NCBI GenBank assembly: GCA_024275575.1
Contig: JAJRYV010000001.1
Coordinates: 1 to 64,000, forward strand
Reading direction: 5' to 3'
DNA length: 64,000 bases
Source: a bacterium
GTDB lineage: Bacteria > Zhuqueibacterota > Zhuqueibacteria > Zhuqueibacterales > Geothermadaptataceae
Part shown: positions 55,428-64,000 of the stretch, one piece after another
Position numbering within the stretch: position 1 is the first letter of the stretch
How the letters are laid out: every line of letters begins with the position of its first letter
Notes under the pieces: generated by a model
What the model saw: the letters and a program-made list of their open reading frames with translations, nothing else
Databases searched by the model: none
What the model was told of the DNA's origin: nothing
Program-made: the position numbers and the translations under genes

Positions 55428-56906
55428 ATGGAGCTATTGTTCGGGGTGCTTTTGGGTTTATACGTCTTGGCGTTAATCGGGTTGGGTTTATTCGGTATTC
55501 ATAAATATGTGTTGATTTACCGGCATCATAAATATAGCAAAATCCCGCAAGAACAACCACCGGTTCCTGAAAATTGGCCAAATGTATTGGTTCAATTGCC
55601 GGTTTATAATGAGAAATATGTACTCAAACGGCTGATCAAATCCATCGTTAAGATGGACTACCCTAAAGACAAGTTACACGTGCAGGTTCTCGATGATTCG
55701 GTAGATAATACCAGCCGTCTGGCTATGCGTTTAACCCGTATCCTGAAAGAAAAGGGGTTGCGAATAGAACATGTACGCAGGCCGAATCGCCTCGGCTTTA
55801 AAGCCGGGGCTCTCGAATATGGTTTAAAAATCTCTGATGAAGAATTTATCGCAGTTTTTGATGCCGATTTTGTCCCGAAACCCGATTTCCTGAAACAGAC
55901 CATTCCCCACATTATGGCAAAAAAGGAGATCGGTATGGTACAAACGCGCTGGGGACATTTGAATCTAAATTATTCACTGTTGACGAAATTGCAGGCTTGC
56001 TTTCTCGATGCGCATTTTCTCATCGAGCATTTTACCCGCAACCGTTCGGGCAAGTTTTTTAATTTTAACGGCACCGCCGGCATCTGGCGTCGTCAGGCGA
56101 TCGTCGAAGCCGGTGGCTGGCAACACGATACGTTGACCGAAGATCTCGATTTAAGCTATCGATCTCAATTGGCCGGCTGGAAATTTATCTTTTTACCGGA
56201 TGTGATCGCACCGGCCGAACTGCCCGTGGATATGAACGCTTACAAAAATCAGCAGCATCGCTGGGCAAAAGGCTCCGTTCAAACGGCAATCAAACTGCTG
56301 CCAATGATTTTGAAATCTAATCTGTCGTTTGCTATACGGCTTGAGGCATTTTTACATCTCGGCAGTAATTTTGCCTACCTGCTCATGGCAGTACCGGCCT
56401 TTCTGCTGATTCCCATGCTGAATCTGCAAATAGCTTTTTCGGTTAAATGGACAATTATTCCATATCTGGTGATGTTTTTTACTGCAACCCTGTCGGTTAT
56501 TTTTTACTATGCCTATACGATAAAATTGGTGCATAACCGGCTATGGCCGCATATTTTATATGTTCCGGCGATGATGGGGTTAGGTATCGGCCTTTCGGTA
56601 AATAACGGTAAGGCCGTTCTCGAAGCCCTGGTTGGAATTAAAACCGATTTCTTGCGCACACCAAAATTTAAAATAGAATCTCGCAAGGATTCATGGAAGA
56701 AAAAAACGTACAGACCGCAGGCATCCCGGGTCCATTTCGTTGAATTGATCCTGGCTTTATATTTCACTGCAGGGATGAGTTATTTCTACTTAAATGAACT
56801 ATATCTGTCGATACCATTTTTTATATTATTCCAATTTGGCTTTTATTATATCGCATTTTCCAGTTTTTTTCAGAGCAGTCGATTTGTTGGAAGTAAAAAG
56901 CTTTAA
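55428..56906 (+). CDS. CESA/CSLA-like processive glycosyltransferase family 2
   Basis: 492 residues. ATG 55428 is set by GGAGG at 55413. A membrane helix at 3-23 precedes the GT2 domain. Its motifs are VFDADFVPKPDF (DxD), TLTEDLDLSYR (base) and QQHRWAKGSVQ (QxxRW). Three or four helices close the protein. The order is that of cellulose-synthase-like and mannan-synthase-like enzymes, so a beta-linked homopolymer or a lipid glycoside is possible. No PilZ domain or BcsB partner is present. It may be outside the operon proper, since a 111-base gap precedes it. Confidence 0.85.
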   Translation: MELLFGVLLGLYVLALIGLGLFGIHKYVLIYRHHKYSKIPQEQPPVPENWPNVLVQLPVYNEKYVLKRLIKSIVKMDYPKDKLHVQVLDDSVDNTSRLAMRLTRILKEKGLRIEHVRRPNRLGFKAGALEYGLKISDEEFIAVFDADFVPKPDFLKQTIPHIMAKKEIGMVQTRWGHLNLNYSLLTKLQACFLDAHFLIEHFTRNRSGKFFNFNGTAGIWRRQAIVEAGGWQHDTLTEDLDLSYRSQLAGWKFIFLPDVIAPAELPVDMNAYKNQQHRWAKGSVQTAIKLLPMILKSNLSFAIRLEAFLHLGSNFAYLLMAVPAFLLIPMLNLQIAFSVKWTIIPYLVMFFTATLSVIFYYAYTIKLVHNRLWPHILYVPAMMGLGIGLSVNNGKAVLEALVGIKTDFLRTPKFKIESRKDSWKKKTYRPQASRVHFVELILALYFTAGMSYFYLNELYLSIPFFILFQFGFYYIAFSSFFQSSRFVGSKKL

Positions 56907-56972
56907 TAATTTGTTTAATTACCGAGCAGCCTGGTTTAGGGCTTTATTTTAAAAAACTAAGGAGTTAATAAC

Positions 56973-57293
56973 ATGGCATTTGAATTCACGGATAGCAATT
57001 TTGAGCAGGAAGTCCTCAAATCTGACAAACCTGTTTTGGTCGATTTTTGGGCAGAATGGTGCGGCCCCTGCAAAATGATCGGCCCGGTCATCGAAGAACT
57101 GGCAAATGAGTATGAAAGTACGTTCAAAATTGGCAAGCTTAACGTCGATAACAGCGGCACTATTGCCGCCAATTACGGCATCCGCAGCATTCCATCTTTA
57201 TTGATTTTCAAGAATGGCGAGGTTGTGGATACCATCATCGGCGCCGTGCCCAAGAACGAACTGCAGCGCCGTCTCGATAGCGTCGTTGCCTGA
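56973..57293 (+). CDS. trxA: Thioredoxin
   Basis: 106 residues, the standard size. The redox motif WCGPCK places Cys30 and Cys33; the cis-proline is in SIPSLLIF. Cytosolic disulfide reductant. AAGGAG lies eight bases before the ATG. Confidence 0.95.
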   Translation: MAFEFTDSNFEQEVLKSDKPVLVDFWAEWCGPCKMIGPVIEELANEYESTFKIGKLNVDNSGTIAANYGIRSIPSLLIFKNGEVVDTIIGAVPKNELQRRLDSVVA

Positions 57294-57309
57294 ACGAATT
57301 AATTTTTCG

Positions 57310-57335
57310 GGAAGTGATTGTCGGCAATCGCTTCC
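57310..57335. terminator. Hairpin downstream of trxA
   Basis: GGAAGTGATTG and CAATCGCTTCC pair over 11 positions (one G-U) with a TCGG loop. No U run follows on the plus strand. It is a weak terminator or an mRNA end-stabiliser. Confidence 0.4.
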
Positions 57336-57353
57336 TGATTTGAAGGTGAAAAA

Positions 57354-57824
57354 ATGTGCACACTTGAGAACTATCTTGAAAACTTACAGCAGGATTGTAA
57401 AATCACCCTGTTTAAAGCATCCGGTCCGGGGGGGCAACACAGGAACAAGACCGAATCCGCAGTACGCTTGCAGCATCTGCCGACCGGCATTATCGTTACA
57501 GCCAGTGAGAGCCGGTCGCAAAGAACCAACAGAAAACTCGCGTGGATGCGAATGATTCAACAATTGCATGATCGTTTTGCGGAGCAGAAACCGCGTATCA
57601 CCACATCGCCACCATTGCGCAGCAAGGAAAACCGGTTGCGAGCCAAGAAAAAACGAAGTTTGTTGAAGAACGCACGAAAAAAGCCTGATCAGGATTTAGA
57701 TGATCAGGCTTTGTTCGTCTCTGCTCAATATGCGCCAGAGAAGCGCTCCCTGAGTTTGAAGCAGTACCCTGAGCTTGCCGAAAGGGGGATGTATTTCGGT
57801 GAAATGAGAAGATGTTCCCGCTAA
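57354..57824 (+). CDS. GGQ-motif release-factor-like protein (ArfB/RF-H type) with odd C-terminal tail
   Basis: 156 residues. SGPGGQHRNKTESAVRL near 24-40 holds the GGQ loop of peptidyl-tRNA hydrolases of the release-factor family. The basic stretch ENRLRAKKKRSLLKNARKK fits the ArfB tail that binds the mRNA channel of stalled ribosomes. There is no codon-reading domain. From about residue 110 the reading frame runs through a perfect hairpin and then through a dispersed intergenic repeat, so the last 45 or so residues look acquired by loss of the original stop. Rescue of stalled ribosomes is the likely role. Confidence 0.78.
   Translation: MCTLENYLENLQQDCKITLFKASGPGGQHRNKTESAVRLQHLPTGIIVTASESRSQRTNRKLAWMRMIQQLHDRFAEQKPRITTSPPLRSKENRLRAKKKRSLLKNARKKPDQDLDDQALFVSAQYAPEKRSLSLKQYPELAERGMYFGEMRRCSR
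57681..57711 (-). terminator. Terminator hairpin inside the 3' end of the release-factor-like gene
   Basis: AAGCCTGATCA and TGATCAGGCTT form a perfect 11-bp stem with a nine-base loop. On the minus strand six U follow, so it can end transcription from the small membrane-protein gene at 57859-58023. On the plus strand it lies within codons. Confidence 0.6.
57732..57764 (-). repeat. Dispersed 33-base repeat, copy B
   Basis: The reverse complement matches 28 of 33 bases of 36538-36570. A neighbouring phrase CCCTGAGCTTGCCG (57768-57781) belongs to a widespread class of intergenic repeats. The copy is within the open frame of the release-factor-like gene. Confidence 0.6.
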
Positions 57825-57858
57825 AGCACTGTTCGATAAACGAATCTCGTAATTTATA

Positions 57859-58023
57859 TCAGGAATTAACCTCGGGAACAAACTCCTGTACCGGTTGTAA
57901 AACAACCCCAACCGGCTTTTCCAGCAAAGCCTTTTGCCTTTTATAATCCTGGTAGCCAAAAACAAAAAGTATCAGCATCACCAGTAAAATTGTCACTATG
58001 AGAATCCAGTCTTTTTTCGACAT
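57859..58023 (-). CDS. Single-span small membrane protein
   Basis: 54 residues. One helix near 6-24 (WILIVTILLVMLILFVFGY) is followed by a charged, short external part (QDYKRQKALLEKPVG). ATG 58023 has AAAGG seven bases upstream. I do not recognise a family. The downstream hairpin at 57681-57711 would end its transcript. Confidence 0.5.
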   Translation of the reverse strand: MSKKDWILIVTILLVMLILFVFGYQDYKRQKALLEKPVGVVLQPVQEFVPEVNS

Positions 58024-58217
58024 AACAAACCTTTGATTAATCCACAGTTTAATGAGTGCAAGTATAAGAGATTTCTCAGATTTATGCAAATGGAAATGTA
58101 AGGTGAGTTGCTTTTATGAAAAAAGAGGGAGACATGCAGAGAAAGGGCTGGAATGCAATATTTATTTTTCTATCTTTGGAAGCCTTCCCGGATGGATATT
58201 TTACATTAAAAATTATC

Positions 58218-59267
58218 ATGAGCAAAAAAATTATGGCGGTTACAATTTACGACGTCGCCAGACTGGCGAAAGTCGGCATCGGCACCGTTTCGCGGGCGAT
58301 TAATGACAGCCCGCAAATCCGGCCACAGACAAAAAAGATCGTACAGGATGCCATCAAGCAACTTGGATATACACCGCATGCGATCGCCCAGGGTCTGGCG
58401 CGGAAAAGGACCGGGATACTGGCGGCGATCATGCCTTTTTACACCGGTCATTTTTACCATGAGCTGCTGCGGGGCATCATGAAATCCCTGAGCAAACATG
58501 AATATGATCTCATCCTCTATTATGTCGATCGATTGGAGATGAAATATAATTTTTTAAACCGGACTTTAGAGGAACGACGCTGTGACGGAGTGCTGACATT
58601 TTCAATGGAAATCTCTGACGAATACGCAGAAAAATTCACAAAGGCGAAAATTCCTTTACTCGTTGTCGACCGCGCCCATGACAGGATCGATTGTATTCAG
58701 GTTAAAAATGAAGAAGGCGCTTACACGGCAACCAGGCATTTAATCGCACTCAATCATCGGAATATCGCAATGATTTCCGGGCATCAAAACAGCGCTCCCG
58801 GCAAGGCACGTCATCGTGGTTTCAGACGCGCCATGCATGACGCCGGTTTGCCGGTTACCGCTGATGCGTTTATCAGCGCCGATACACTGAACGATCCTGA
58901 GCTCGTCAAACAAAATGACGGTTTTAATCAGCAGGCTGGTGAGGCTGCGATGAGAAAAATGATGCAGAACCCTGACAATAAGATAACAGCTGTTTTTGCC
59001 GCCTCCGATATTCTAGCAATCGGTGCAATGAAAGCCGTGCGCGATGCCGGCATGTCTATTCCTCAGGATTTTTCCATCATCGGATTTGACGATATTGAAC
59101 TCGCTGCGTACCTCTCGCTGACGACGATGCAACAGCCGATGTATGAAATGGGCAAGATGGCGGTGCAACGTATCATGGAAAAAATTAAAGATAAGGAATC
59201 ACCGATTCGTCAGGTTCAGCTCTCTCCGAAGCTGGTTAAGCGGCAAACGACGAGAATATTGCAATAG
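58218..59267 (+). CDS. LacI-family transcriptional regulator
   Basis: 349 residues from ATG 58218. The DNA-binding head is TIYDVARLAKVGIGTVSRAI with the hinge YTPHAIAQGLARKRTG. The sugar-binding domain has DILAIGAMKAVRDAG and IIGFDDIELAAYLS. The open frame begins 34 codons earlier at 58116, but the HTH starts at residue 8 of the protein as given, so the short start is better. The effector is unknown. The nearest downstream gene is the secreted nuclease, and no sugar operon is next to it. Confidence 0.88.
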   Translation: MSKKIMAVTIYDVARLAKVGIGTVSRAINDSPQIRPQTKKIVQDAIKQLGYTPHAIAQGLARKRTGILAAIMPFYTGHFYHELLRGIMKSLSKHEYDLILYYVDRLEMKYNFLNRTLEERRCDGVLTFSMEISDEYAEKFTKAKIPLLVVDRAHDRIDCIQVKNEEGAYTATRHLIALNHRNIAMISGHQNSAPGKARHRGFRRAMHDAGLPVTADAFISADTLNDPELVKQNDGFNQQAGEAAMRKMMQNPDNKITAVFAASDILAIGAMKAVRDAGMSIPQDFSIIGFDDIELAAYLSLTTMQQPMYEMGKMAVQRIMEKIKDKESPIRQVQLSPKLVKRQTTRILQ

Positions 59268-59421
59268 CCAATGCCGTATCGAATAACACCGGGCTGACTT
59301 TAATGTTTCAAGCCGCCGGGCCGACCTGTGATCAATTATCATCATGCCCGGTGCTGAACCCCACCTCTCATTGTTGATAAAAACATTTCCGAATTTAATA
59401 AAAATTCAGGAGGATTTTCGT

Positions 59422-62400
59422 ATGAACCGGGTAAAAATGGCTTTGCTGGGCTGGCTGGTTTTTTTCGTAACTCTGAGCAATTCATATGCACAAAGTGATT
59501 TGATTATTACCGGCGTCGTCGATGGCCCCTTGCAAGGCGGCCTGCCGAAAGCTATCGAGTTTTACGCCGTCAATTCGATTCCTGATTTGAGTGTTTATGC
59601 TTTCGGTTCCGCCAACAATGGCGGCGGAACAGACGGCCAGGAATTTACTTTTCCGGCAATCAGCGCAAGTGGTGGGGATTTTCTCTATCTTGCTTCTGAA
59701 ACCGGCAAATTCCAAAGTTTTTTTGGTTTCCAACCTGATTTTACCGGCAGCGCGGCAAATATTAACGGTGATGATGCACTGGAACTTTTTAAAAATGACG
59801 TGGTCGTCGATATCTTTGGCGATATAAACAAAGATGGTTCCGGCGAAAGCTGGGAATACCTCGACGGCTGGGCATACCGCAAAAACAACAGCGGTCCGGA
59901 TGGTTCAACTTTTGTTTTAGCGAATTGGCAATTCAGTGGCCCCAATGCGCTCGATGGAGAATCATCAAACAGCACGGCAGATAAGCCGTTTCCGATCGGA
60001 AGTCATGCTCGTAGTACCTCCGGCGATGTCGCGCCGGGAGTTTCTTCAACCACGCCGGCGAATGCCACAACTGCTGTTGCCGTTGCAGCGAATATTGAAA
60101 TCATCTTTTCTGAGGCCGTCACTGTGACCGGCGACTGGTTCGCCATTTCCGGTTCATCGAGTGGATTGCACTCTGCCGTCGTGAGCGGCGGCCCGCAAAA
60201 CTACACGCTTGATCCCGAAGCAGATTTTGAACACAATGAAACGGTGACGGTTACCCTGTCTGCTGCAGCAATTTATGATGCCGACAGTGAGGATCCTCCG
60301 GATAATATGGCAGCGGATTTCAGTTTCAGTTTCATCACCGTCAGCAGTACATCCACTTATGAGATTTTTGATATTCAGGGTGCCGGTTTGTCCAGTCCTT
60401 ATGATGGTCAAAATATTACGACGACGAGCAATATTGTCACCGCGGTTGGCCCGGATGGTTTTGCGATGCAGACACCGGACGATCGGACGGACGGCAATCT
60501 GCAAACTTCCGATGGGATATGGGTTTACACCGGCGGTAACCCAACGGTTAAAGCAGGCGATATGGTCAACGTTTCCGGAAAGGTCGCCGAATTTTACGAA
60601 TTTACCGAATTCACCAATTCGCCAGTCGTTGAAATTATTTAACAAAACAATACGCTGCCGGCAGCAATCGAGTTTGATGCGCAAATTCCTTCACCGGATG
60701 CACCACAAAATGCAACAGAATTCGAACGTTTTGAAGGCATGCGGATTCACATTGCAAATGGCACGGTCACCGGCAGCAATCAGCGGTTTGCCTCAGACCC
60801 CGTAGCCGAGGTTTTTATCACTGCGGCGGGACAGCGAACTTTCAGGGAACCTGGTATCGTTTATCCCGGCATTCCCGGTCTGCCGCTCTGGGACGGCAAT
60901 CCGGAGGTTTTTGAAATGGACCCGGATCGACTTGGATTGGCTACCACAGCGATTCCGGCGGGCGCAAATTTTGAGGCCAGTGGTGTTTTAGGCTTTGAAT
61001 TCGGAGATTATGAATTGTGGCCTGCTGATTTAACTCTAAAAAACATCCCGGATTTTCCCACACCGGTCCGGTCAAGGGAGAGTAATGAAATCACCATCGG
61101 TTCATTGAATATCGAGCGCTTGATGGTGAATGAAGATATTTACTCTAACCGGCTGGTCAAACTTTCCAAATACATCCGAATTGCAATGCAGGCGCCGGAT
61201 ATTCTGGGCATTCAGGAGGTCGGGGGGAAGGCTGAATTAAATGCACTGGCTGCTCAGATTTCTGCAGATAATCCAGCTATTAAGTACACAGGCTATTTTA
61301 TCGGTAGCAATCAAAATAGCGATATTTTTCTCGCATTCCTCGTTCGCACCGGAATTTCCATAACCGGGTTGATCGAATTGGGTGCTTTTGAAACCTACAC
61401 TTTTGCCGGACGAACCAAACTGCTACATGACAGGGCGCCGCTTAAATTAAGAGCGACTTTGCCCTGGGGCAAGCCCGTTACCGTGCTCAATGTGCATCTG
61501 CGGTCATTGCGGAAAATAGAAGATTCTGCTGAAGGGCCGCGCGTTCGCTATAAACGAGACAAAGCCGCGACCTCTATTGCAAACATGGTTCAGACACTGC
61601 AAAACAGCGATACTGATGGCAATCTTGTGGTGCTTGGGGATTTTAATGCTTTTCAGTTTAGCGATGGCTATGTCGATGTGCTCGGACAAATCACCGGTGA
61701 CCCGGCGTCTTCATCTGGGGCGATGATTGCCGGTACCGATATCGTCAATCCGAATCTGATCAATCATGTGTTATCGGTGCCAAAGGATAAACGCTATTCT
61801 TTCAACTATCGAGGCAATGCTCAGGTGCTCGATCACATCTTATCCTCGGTAAAGCTGGATCCCTATGTGAGTGGAACTGAGTTCGCACGCGGCAATTCTG
61901 ATGCTGCTGAAGAGTATCGTTATGATGATCCACCGACAGTACATTTCAGTTCCGATCACGACGGCATCGTGTTGTTTATAAGTCAATCAGCAAAACCACC
62001 AATTGCCCTTGAAAGTTTTACCGCCACAACTCTCAACGGTTTAATTAGACTCATGTGGACAACGACCAGGGAATCGTCCATTTCCGGTTACAATATTTAT
62101 AAAAGTACAAGTGAAACAGAGAATTATTCTCAATTAAATCCCACTTTAATCCCTGCCTTGGGGGATGCCGGCACAAGGGTAACGTACTCGTTTGAAGATC
62201 ATGCAGGCATACCTGGACAGACTTATTATTATCAACTCGAATCAATATCACTTAATGGTAATTCATATATCTATGGGCCGGTAAATGCTGACTTTATATT
62301 AGTCTCTGTTAGCGAACAATTCGATTTTCAGGGAAATTTTGCACTCATGCAAAATTTCCCCAATCCATTTAATCCGAAAACCACTATCGAATTTGCTTTA

Positions 62401-62613
62401 CCCCGGCGAAGTGATGTTTCCGTGAAAATTTTTAACGTTCTCGGAATCGAAGTGCGAATGCTTGCGGACAGGCAGAACTTTCCGCCGGGCATAAATACAA
62501 TAGTCTGGGACGGGCGTGATAATCAGGGGCGGGAATTAAATTCAGGCGTTTTTTATGTTCGTTTAAAGGCGCAAGAATTTACCGGTATGAGAAAAATGAT
62601 TTTAATCCGATAG
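59422..62613 (+). pseudogene. Secreted ExeM/NucH-like nuclease with T9SS C-terminal domain, split by an in-frame TAA
   Basis: The start at 59422 has AGGAGG eight bases upstream, and a signal peptide ends near NSYAQ. Domains in order are: lamin-tail-like (LTD) domain, Big_5-type Ig domain (TPANATTAVAVAANIEIIFS), an OB-type nucleic-acid-binding domain, and an endonuclease/exonuclease/phosphatase domain (IGSLNIERLM, ILGIQEVGG, LNVHLRS, LGDFNAF, SDHDGI). Then come an FnIII-like domain and the FlgD-like sorting domain (NFPNPFNPKTTIEFAL). The same frame is interrupted by TAA at 60640-60642, after residue 406, in the OB part. Without the stop the product would be 1063 residues. A nonsense mutation, a sequencing error or readthrough are the options. 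Confidence 0.8.
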
Positions 62614-62619
62614 AATTTA

Positions 62620-62649
62620 AAAAGCAGCCGGGTTATGTCGGCTGCTTTT
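62620..62649 (+). terminator. Terminator after the nuclease gene
   Basis: AAAAGCAGCCG and CGGCTGCTTTT pair over 11 bp with an eight-base loop, with A and T runs at both ends. It could also serve the minus-strand gene at 62705. Confidence 0.8.
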
Positions 62650-62704
62650 AGATTTAAGATGGAGCAGGGGGGTGCGCGTTTATCGAGATCAATGCCTGTG
62701 TAAA

Positions 62705-63985
62705 TCAGGAATTGATCGAGCTCGCCATCAGTTCCAGTTGAATCTTGCGCAACTCCATATCGATCTGGGAATAGCTGTTAAAGCGGTTTTCCACTTTAAA
62801 AGCCAGTGTCTTATCGATTAATTTTTGCCAGGCCTCACAGCATAGTTCCAAGGAAAAATCACTCAACTTTTTGATTTTAAGCTTTTTGATGTCCTTTGGT
62901 CCTTTGATGCGTGAATTAGCGCTGTCATAAGGATGCTGTCCGGTCAGAAGTTCATAGGTAATGATACCGAATGAATAGATATCCGAGCGCAAATCATGCA
63001 TCCCCGGACCAAACATTTCCGGCGCGAGATAACGCCAGTAACCAGGGTAAAGCACTTTGCCATTTTCAACCAGATTTTCGGTGAATCCTTCGAGCCGAAA
63101 ATCGGTCAGGCTGATTTCACCGACTTCATTGATCCAGATATTGGCTGGTTTTAAATTCAAATGCAAAATATTTTGATGTTGCGCATAAGCCAGGGCACGT
63201 ACTAATTTTTGAAGCGTCTCTAATATTTTCCGCTCAAAATCTTCCCCTGTCCAGTCAATTTCATTAAGCTGCTTGCCATCGACATATTCACGCACATAAT
63301 AAAACATGTTTTTATGTTCACCCATATCATAGAGATTAGTGATATGCGGGTGATTTAAACGACCAATACCCCTGATCTGGTCGAATAGAATTTGCCGTGC
63401 ATTCGCATCTTCCAAAAAACGGATGGATTCTTTAATCATCAAAACTTTGATCAAAACAGAGCGCGAAAGTTGTTCGTCAAATGCTTTATAAGTTGCGTAA
63501 GTTTGATGCTTTGTCAAACAATTTTTAACTTCGAACCGGCCAAGGTAGTAACTCTCTCCTTCGCGGATTGAGTCAAGGGCTGTTTTCCACATTATTTCGT
63601 AATAAGAGACAGGTTGTGATGGAAGCAGGTCTACCGGGCCGCGTTTTAATATCGATATTTCGCCAAGATCTTTGCTTATCAGTTTGTTATCGATCACATC
63701 CCCGGCAAGGAGCAGCATACCGGCTCCGGCATCCCTGGTGATATTTAATTCGACGATACGCGACAAATGCAATGCCCGCAGAAACTGGATAAGCTTTTCA
63801 CGTTCATTTTCTATAGCACCCAGGTTGGTTATCCAGATACTGGAAAGCAGGCTGATCCGGTATTGCAAATGTGTTTTCTGATTATAATCATCGAGATGTT
63901 GCAACAAACGGGTGAGTGTATCGATCAAATCCGGCACGTTGCAGGACAACACAATATAACCGATACCAGCCTGCCGAATCGACAT
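62705..63985 (-). CDS. Protein-kinase-fold protein lacking catalytic residues (pseudokinase)
   Basis: At least 426 residues; the frame stays open to the right edge, so the N-terminus may lie outside. Residues 1-145 have no family that I recognise. Residues about 150-420 have the Hanks kinase fold: Lys180 (SVLIKVL), the catalytic-loop segment HLNLKPANIW at 275-284, TDFRLEG at 294-300, APE at 321-323 and DIYSFG at 335-340. The HRD Asp is Asn277, the DFG Gly is Arg297, and no glycine loop precedes Lys180. Phosphotransfer should therefore be weak or absent. It may be a scaffold or a nucleotide sensor. It is transcribed leftward, toward the terminator at 62620-62649. Confidence 0.75.
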   Translation of the reverse strand: MSIRQAGIGYIVLSCNVPDLIDTLTRLLQHLDDYNQKTHLQYRISLLSSIWITNLGAIENEREKLIQFLRALHLSRIVELNITRDAGAGMLLLAGDVIDNKLISKDLGEISILKRGPVDLLPSQPVSYYEIMWKTALDSIREGESYYLGRFEVKNCLTKHQTYATYKAFDEQLSRSVLIKVLMIKESIRFLEDANARQILFDQIRGIGRLNHPHITNLYDMGEHKNMFYYVREYVDGKQLNEIDWTGEDFERKILETLQKLVRALAYAQHQNILHLNLKPANIWINEVGEISLTDFRLEGFTENLVENGKVLYPGYWRYLAPEMFGPGMHDLRSDIYSFGIITYELLTGQHPYDSANSRIKGPKDIKKLKIKKLSDFSLELCCEAWQKLIDKTLAFKVENRFNSYSQIDMELRKIQLELMASSINS

Positions 63986-64000
63986 GTTTTGCGCATTATC

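Noticed and set aside
57696-57965. 89-codon minus-strand frame
   Set aside because: Translates the same dispersed repeat in antisense, and crosses the terminator hairpin.
1-64000. CRISPR arrays, tRNA and rRNA genes
   Set aside because: No regularly spaced repeats and no recognisable tRNA or rRNA sequence were seen on reading through both strands.

Overview
The window reads as a Gram-negative bacterium of the FCB superphylum, most like the Calditrichota/KSB1/Ignavibacteria side. This is an inference from gene content, not a placement. The supports are: two large exported proteins ending in FlgD-like, T9SS-type C-terminal sorting domains; a TonB protein; a heptose-phosphate kinase for LPS core; Wzi- and Wza-like outer-membrane export proteins; a lipoprotein-type (clade II) nitrous-oxide reductase with a fasciclin lipoprotein and a membrane protein between nosZ and nosL; and DUF4301 and DUF1684 proteins.

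Layout. 1-329: the end of an IS21-family element with a frameshifted transposase start. 0.5-7.1 kb: FapA-like DUF342 protein, tryptophanase, small membrane protein, HD-GYP phosphodiesterase, and a membrane-bound CCG/Fe-S oxidoreductase. 7.2-8.1 kb: an HD (MESH1/SpoT-like) hydrolase preceded by a compact structured RNA candidate with its own promoter and terminator. 8.1-15.6 kb (minus strand): a complete nos cluster, with cytochrome c, fasciclin lipoprotein, NosZ, a 4-TM protein, NosL, and NosDFY, broken up by hairpins. 16-21 kb: an outer-membrane protein, heptose kinase, NhaA, a histidine phosphatase and TonB. 21.5-26.7 kb: a five-gene operon pairing LeuC/LeuD/LeuB-like enzymes with a CaiB-type CoA-transferase and an HMG-CoA-lyase-like enzyme. 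27-36 kb: CAT-like acetyltransferase, DUF4301, pyrophosphatase, glycogen phosphorylase, DUF1684, alanine dehydrogenase and phosphoglycerate kinase. 36.8-56.9 kb: a large plus-strand surface-polysaccharide locus. It holds SLBB export protein, Wzz-like, Wzi, several glycosyltransferases, a flippase, a polymerase/ligase, a PorU-like C25 peptidase, a WecA-like initiator and a CESA-like GT2. 57-64 kb: thioredoxin, a GGQ release-factor-like protein, a LacI regulator, a secreted nuclease split by an in-frame stop, and a kinase-fold protein lacking catalytic residues.

How the parts fit. The nos cluster should let the cell respire N2O at the outer face of the inner membrane, fed by the lipoprotein cytochrome c. 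The LeuCDB/CoA-transferase/lyase operon looks like a CoA-activated 2-alkylmalate route. The simplest reading is pyruvate + acetyl-CoA to citramalyl-CoA, citramalate, citraconate, 3-methylmalate and 2-oxobutyrate. I know each enzyme type separately but not this combination as a described pathway. The polysaccharide locus contains a sortase-family protease carrying an apparent FAM3/ILEI-like domain, which suggests a link between T9SS cargo and the glycan made there.

The least ordinary items are that five-gene operon, with a canonical A AAA AAC TAA slip site in its CoA-transferase gene; the protease in the glycan locus; the structured RNA at 7.84-8.02 kb; and the pseudokinase at the right edge. 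No tRNA, rRNA or CRISPR array was seen.
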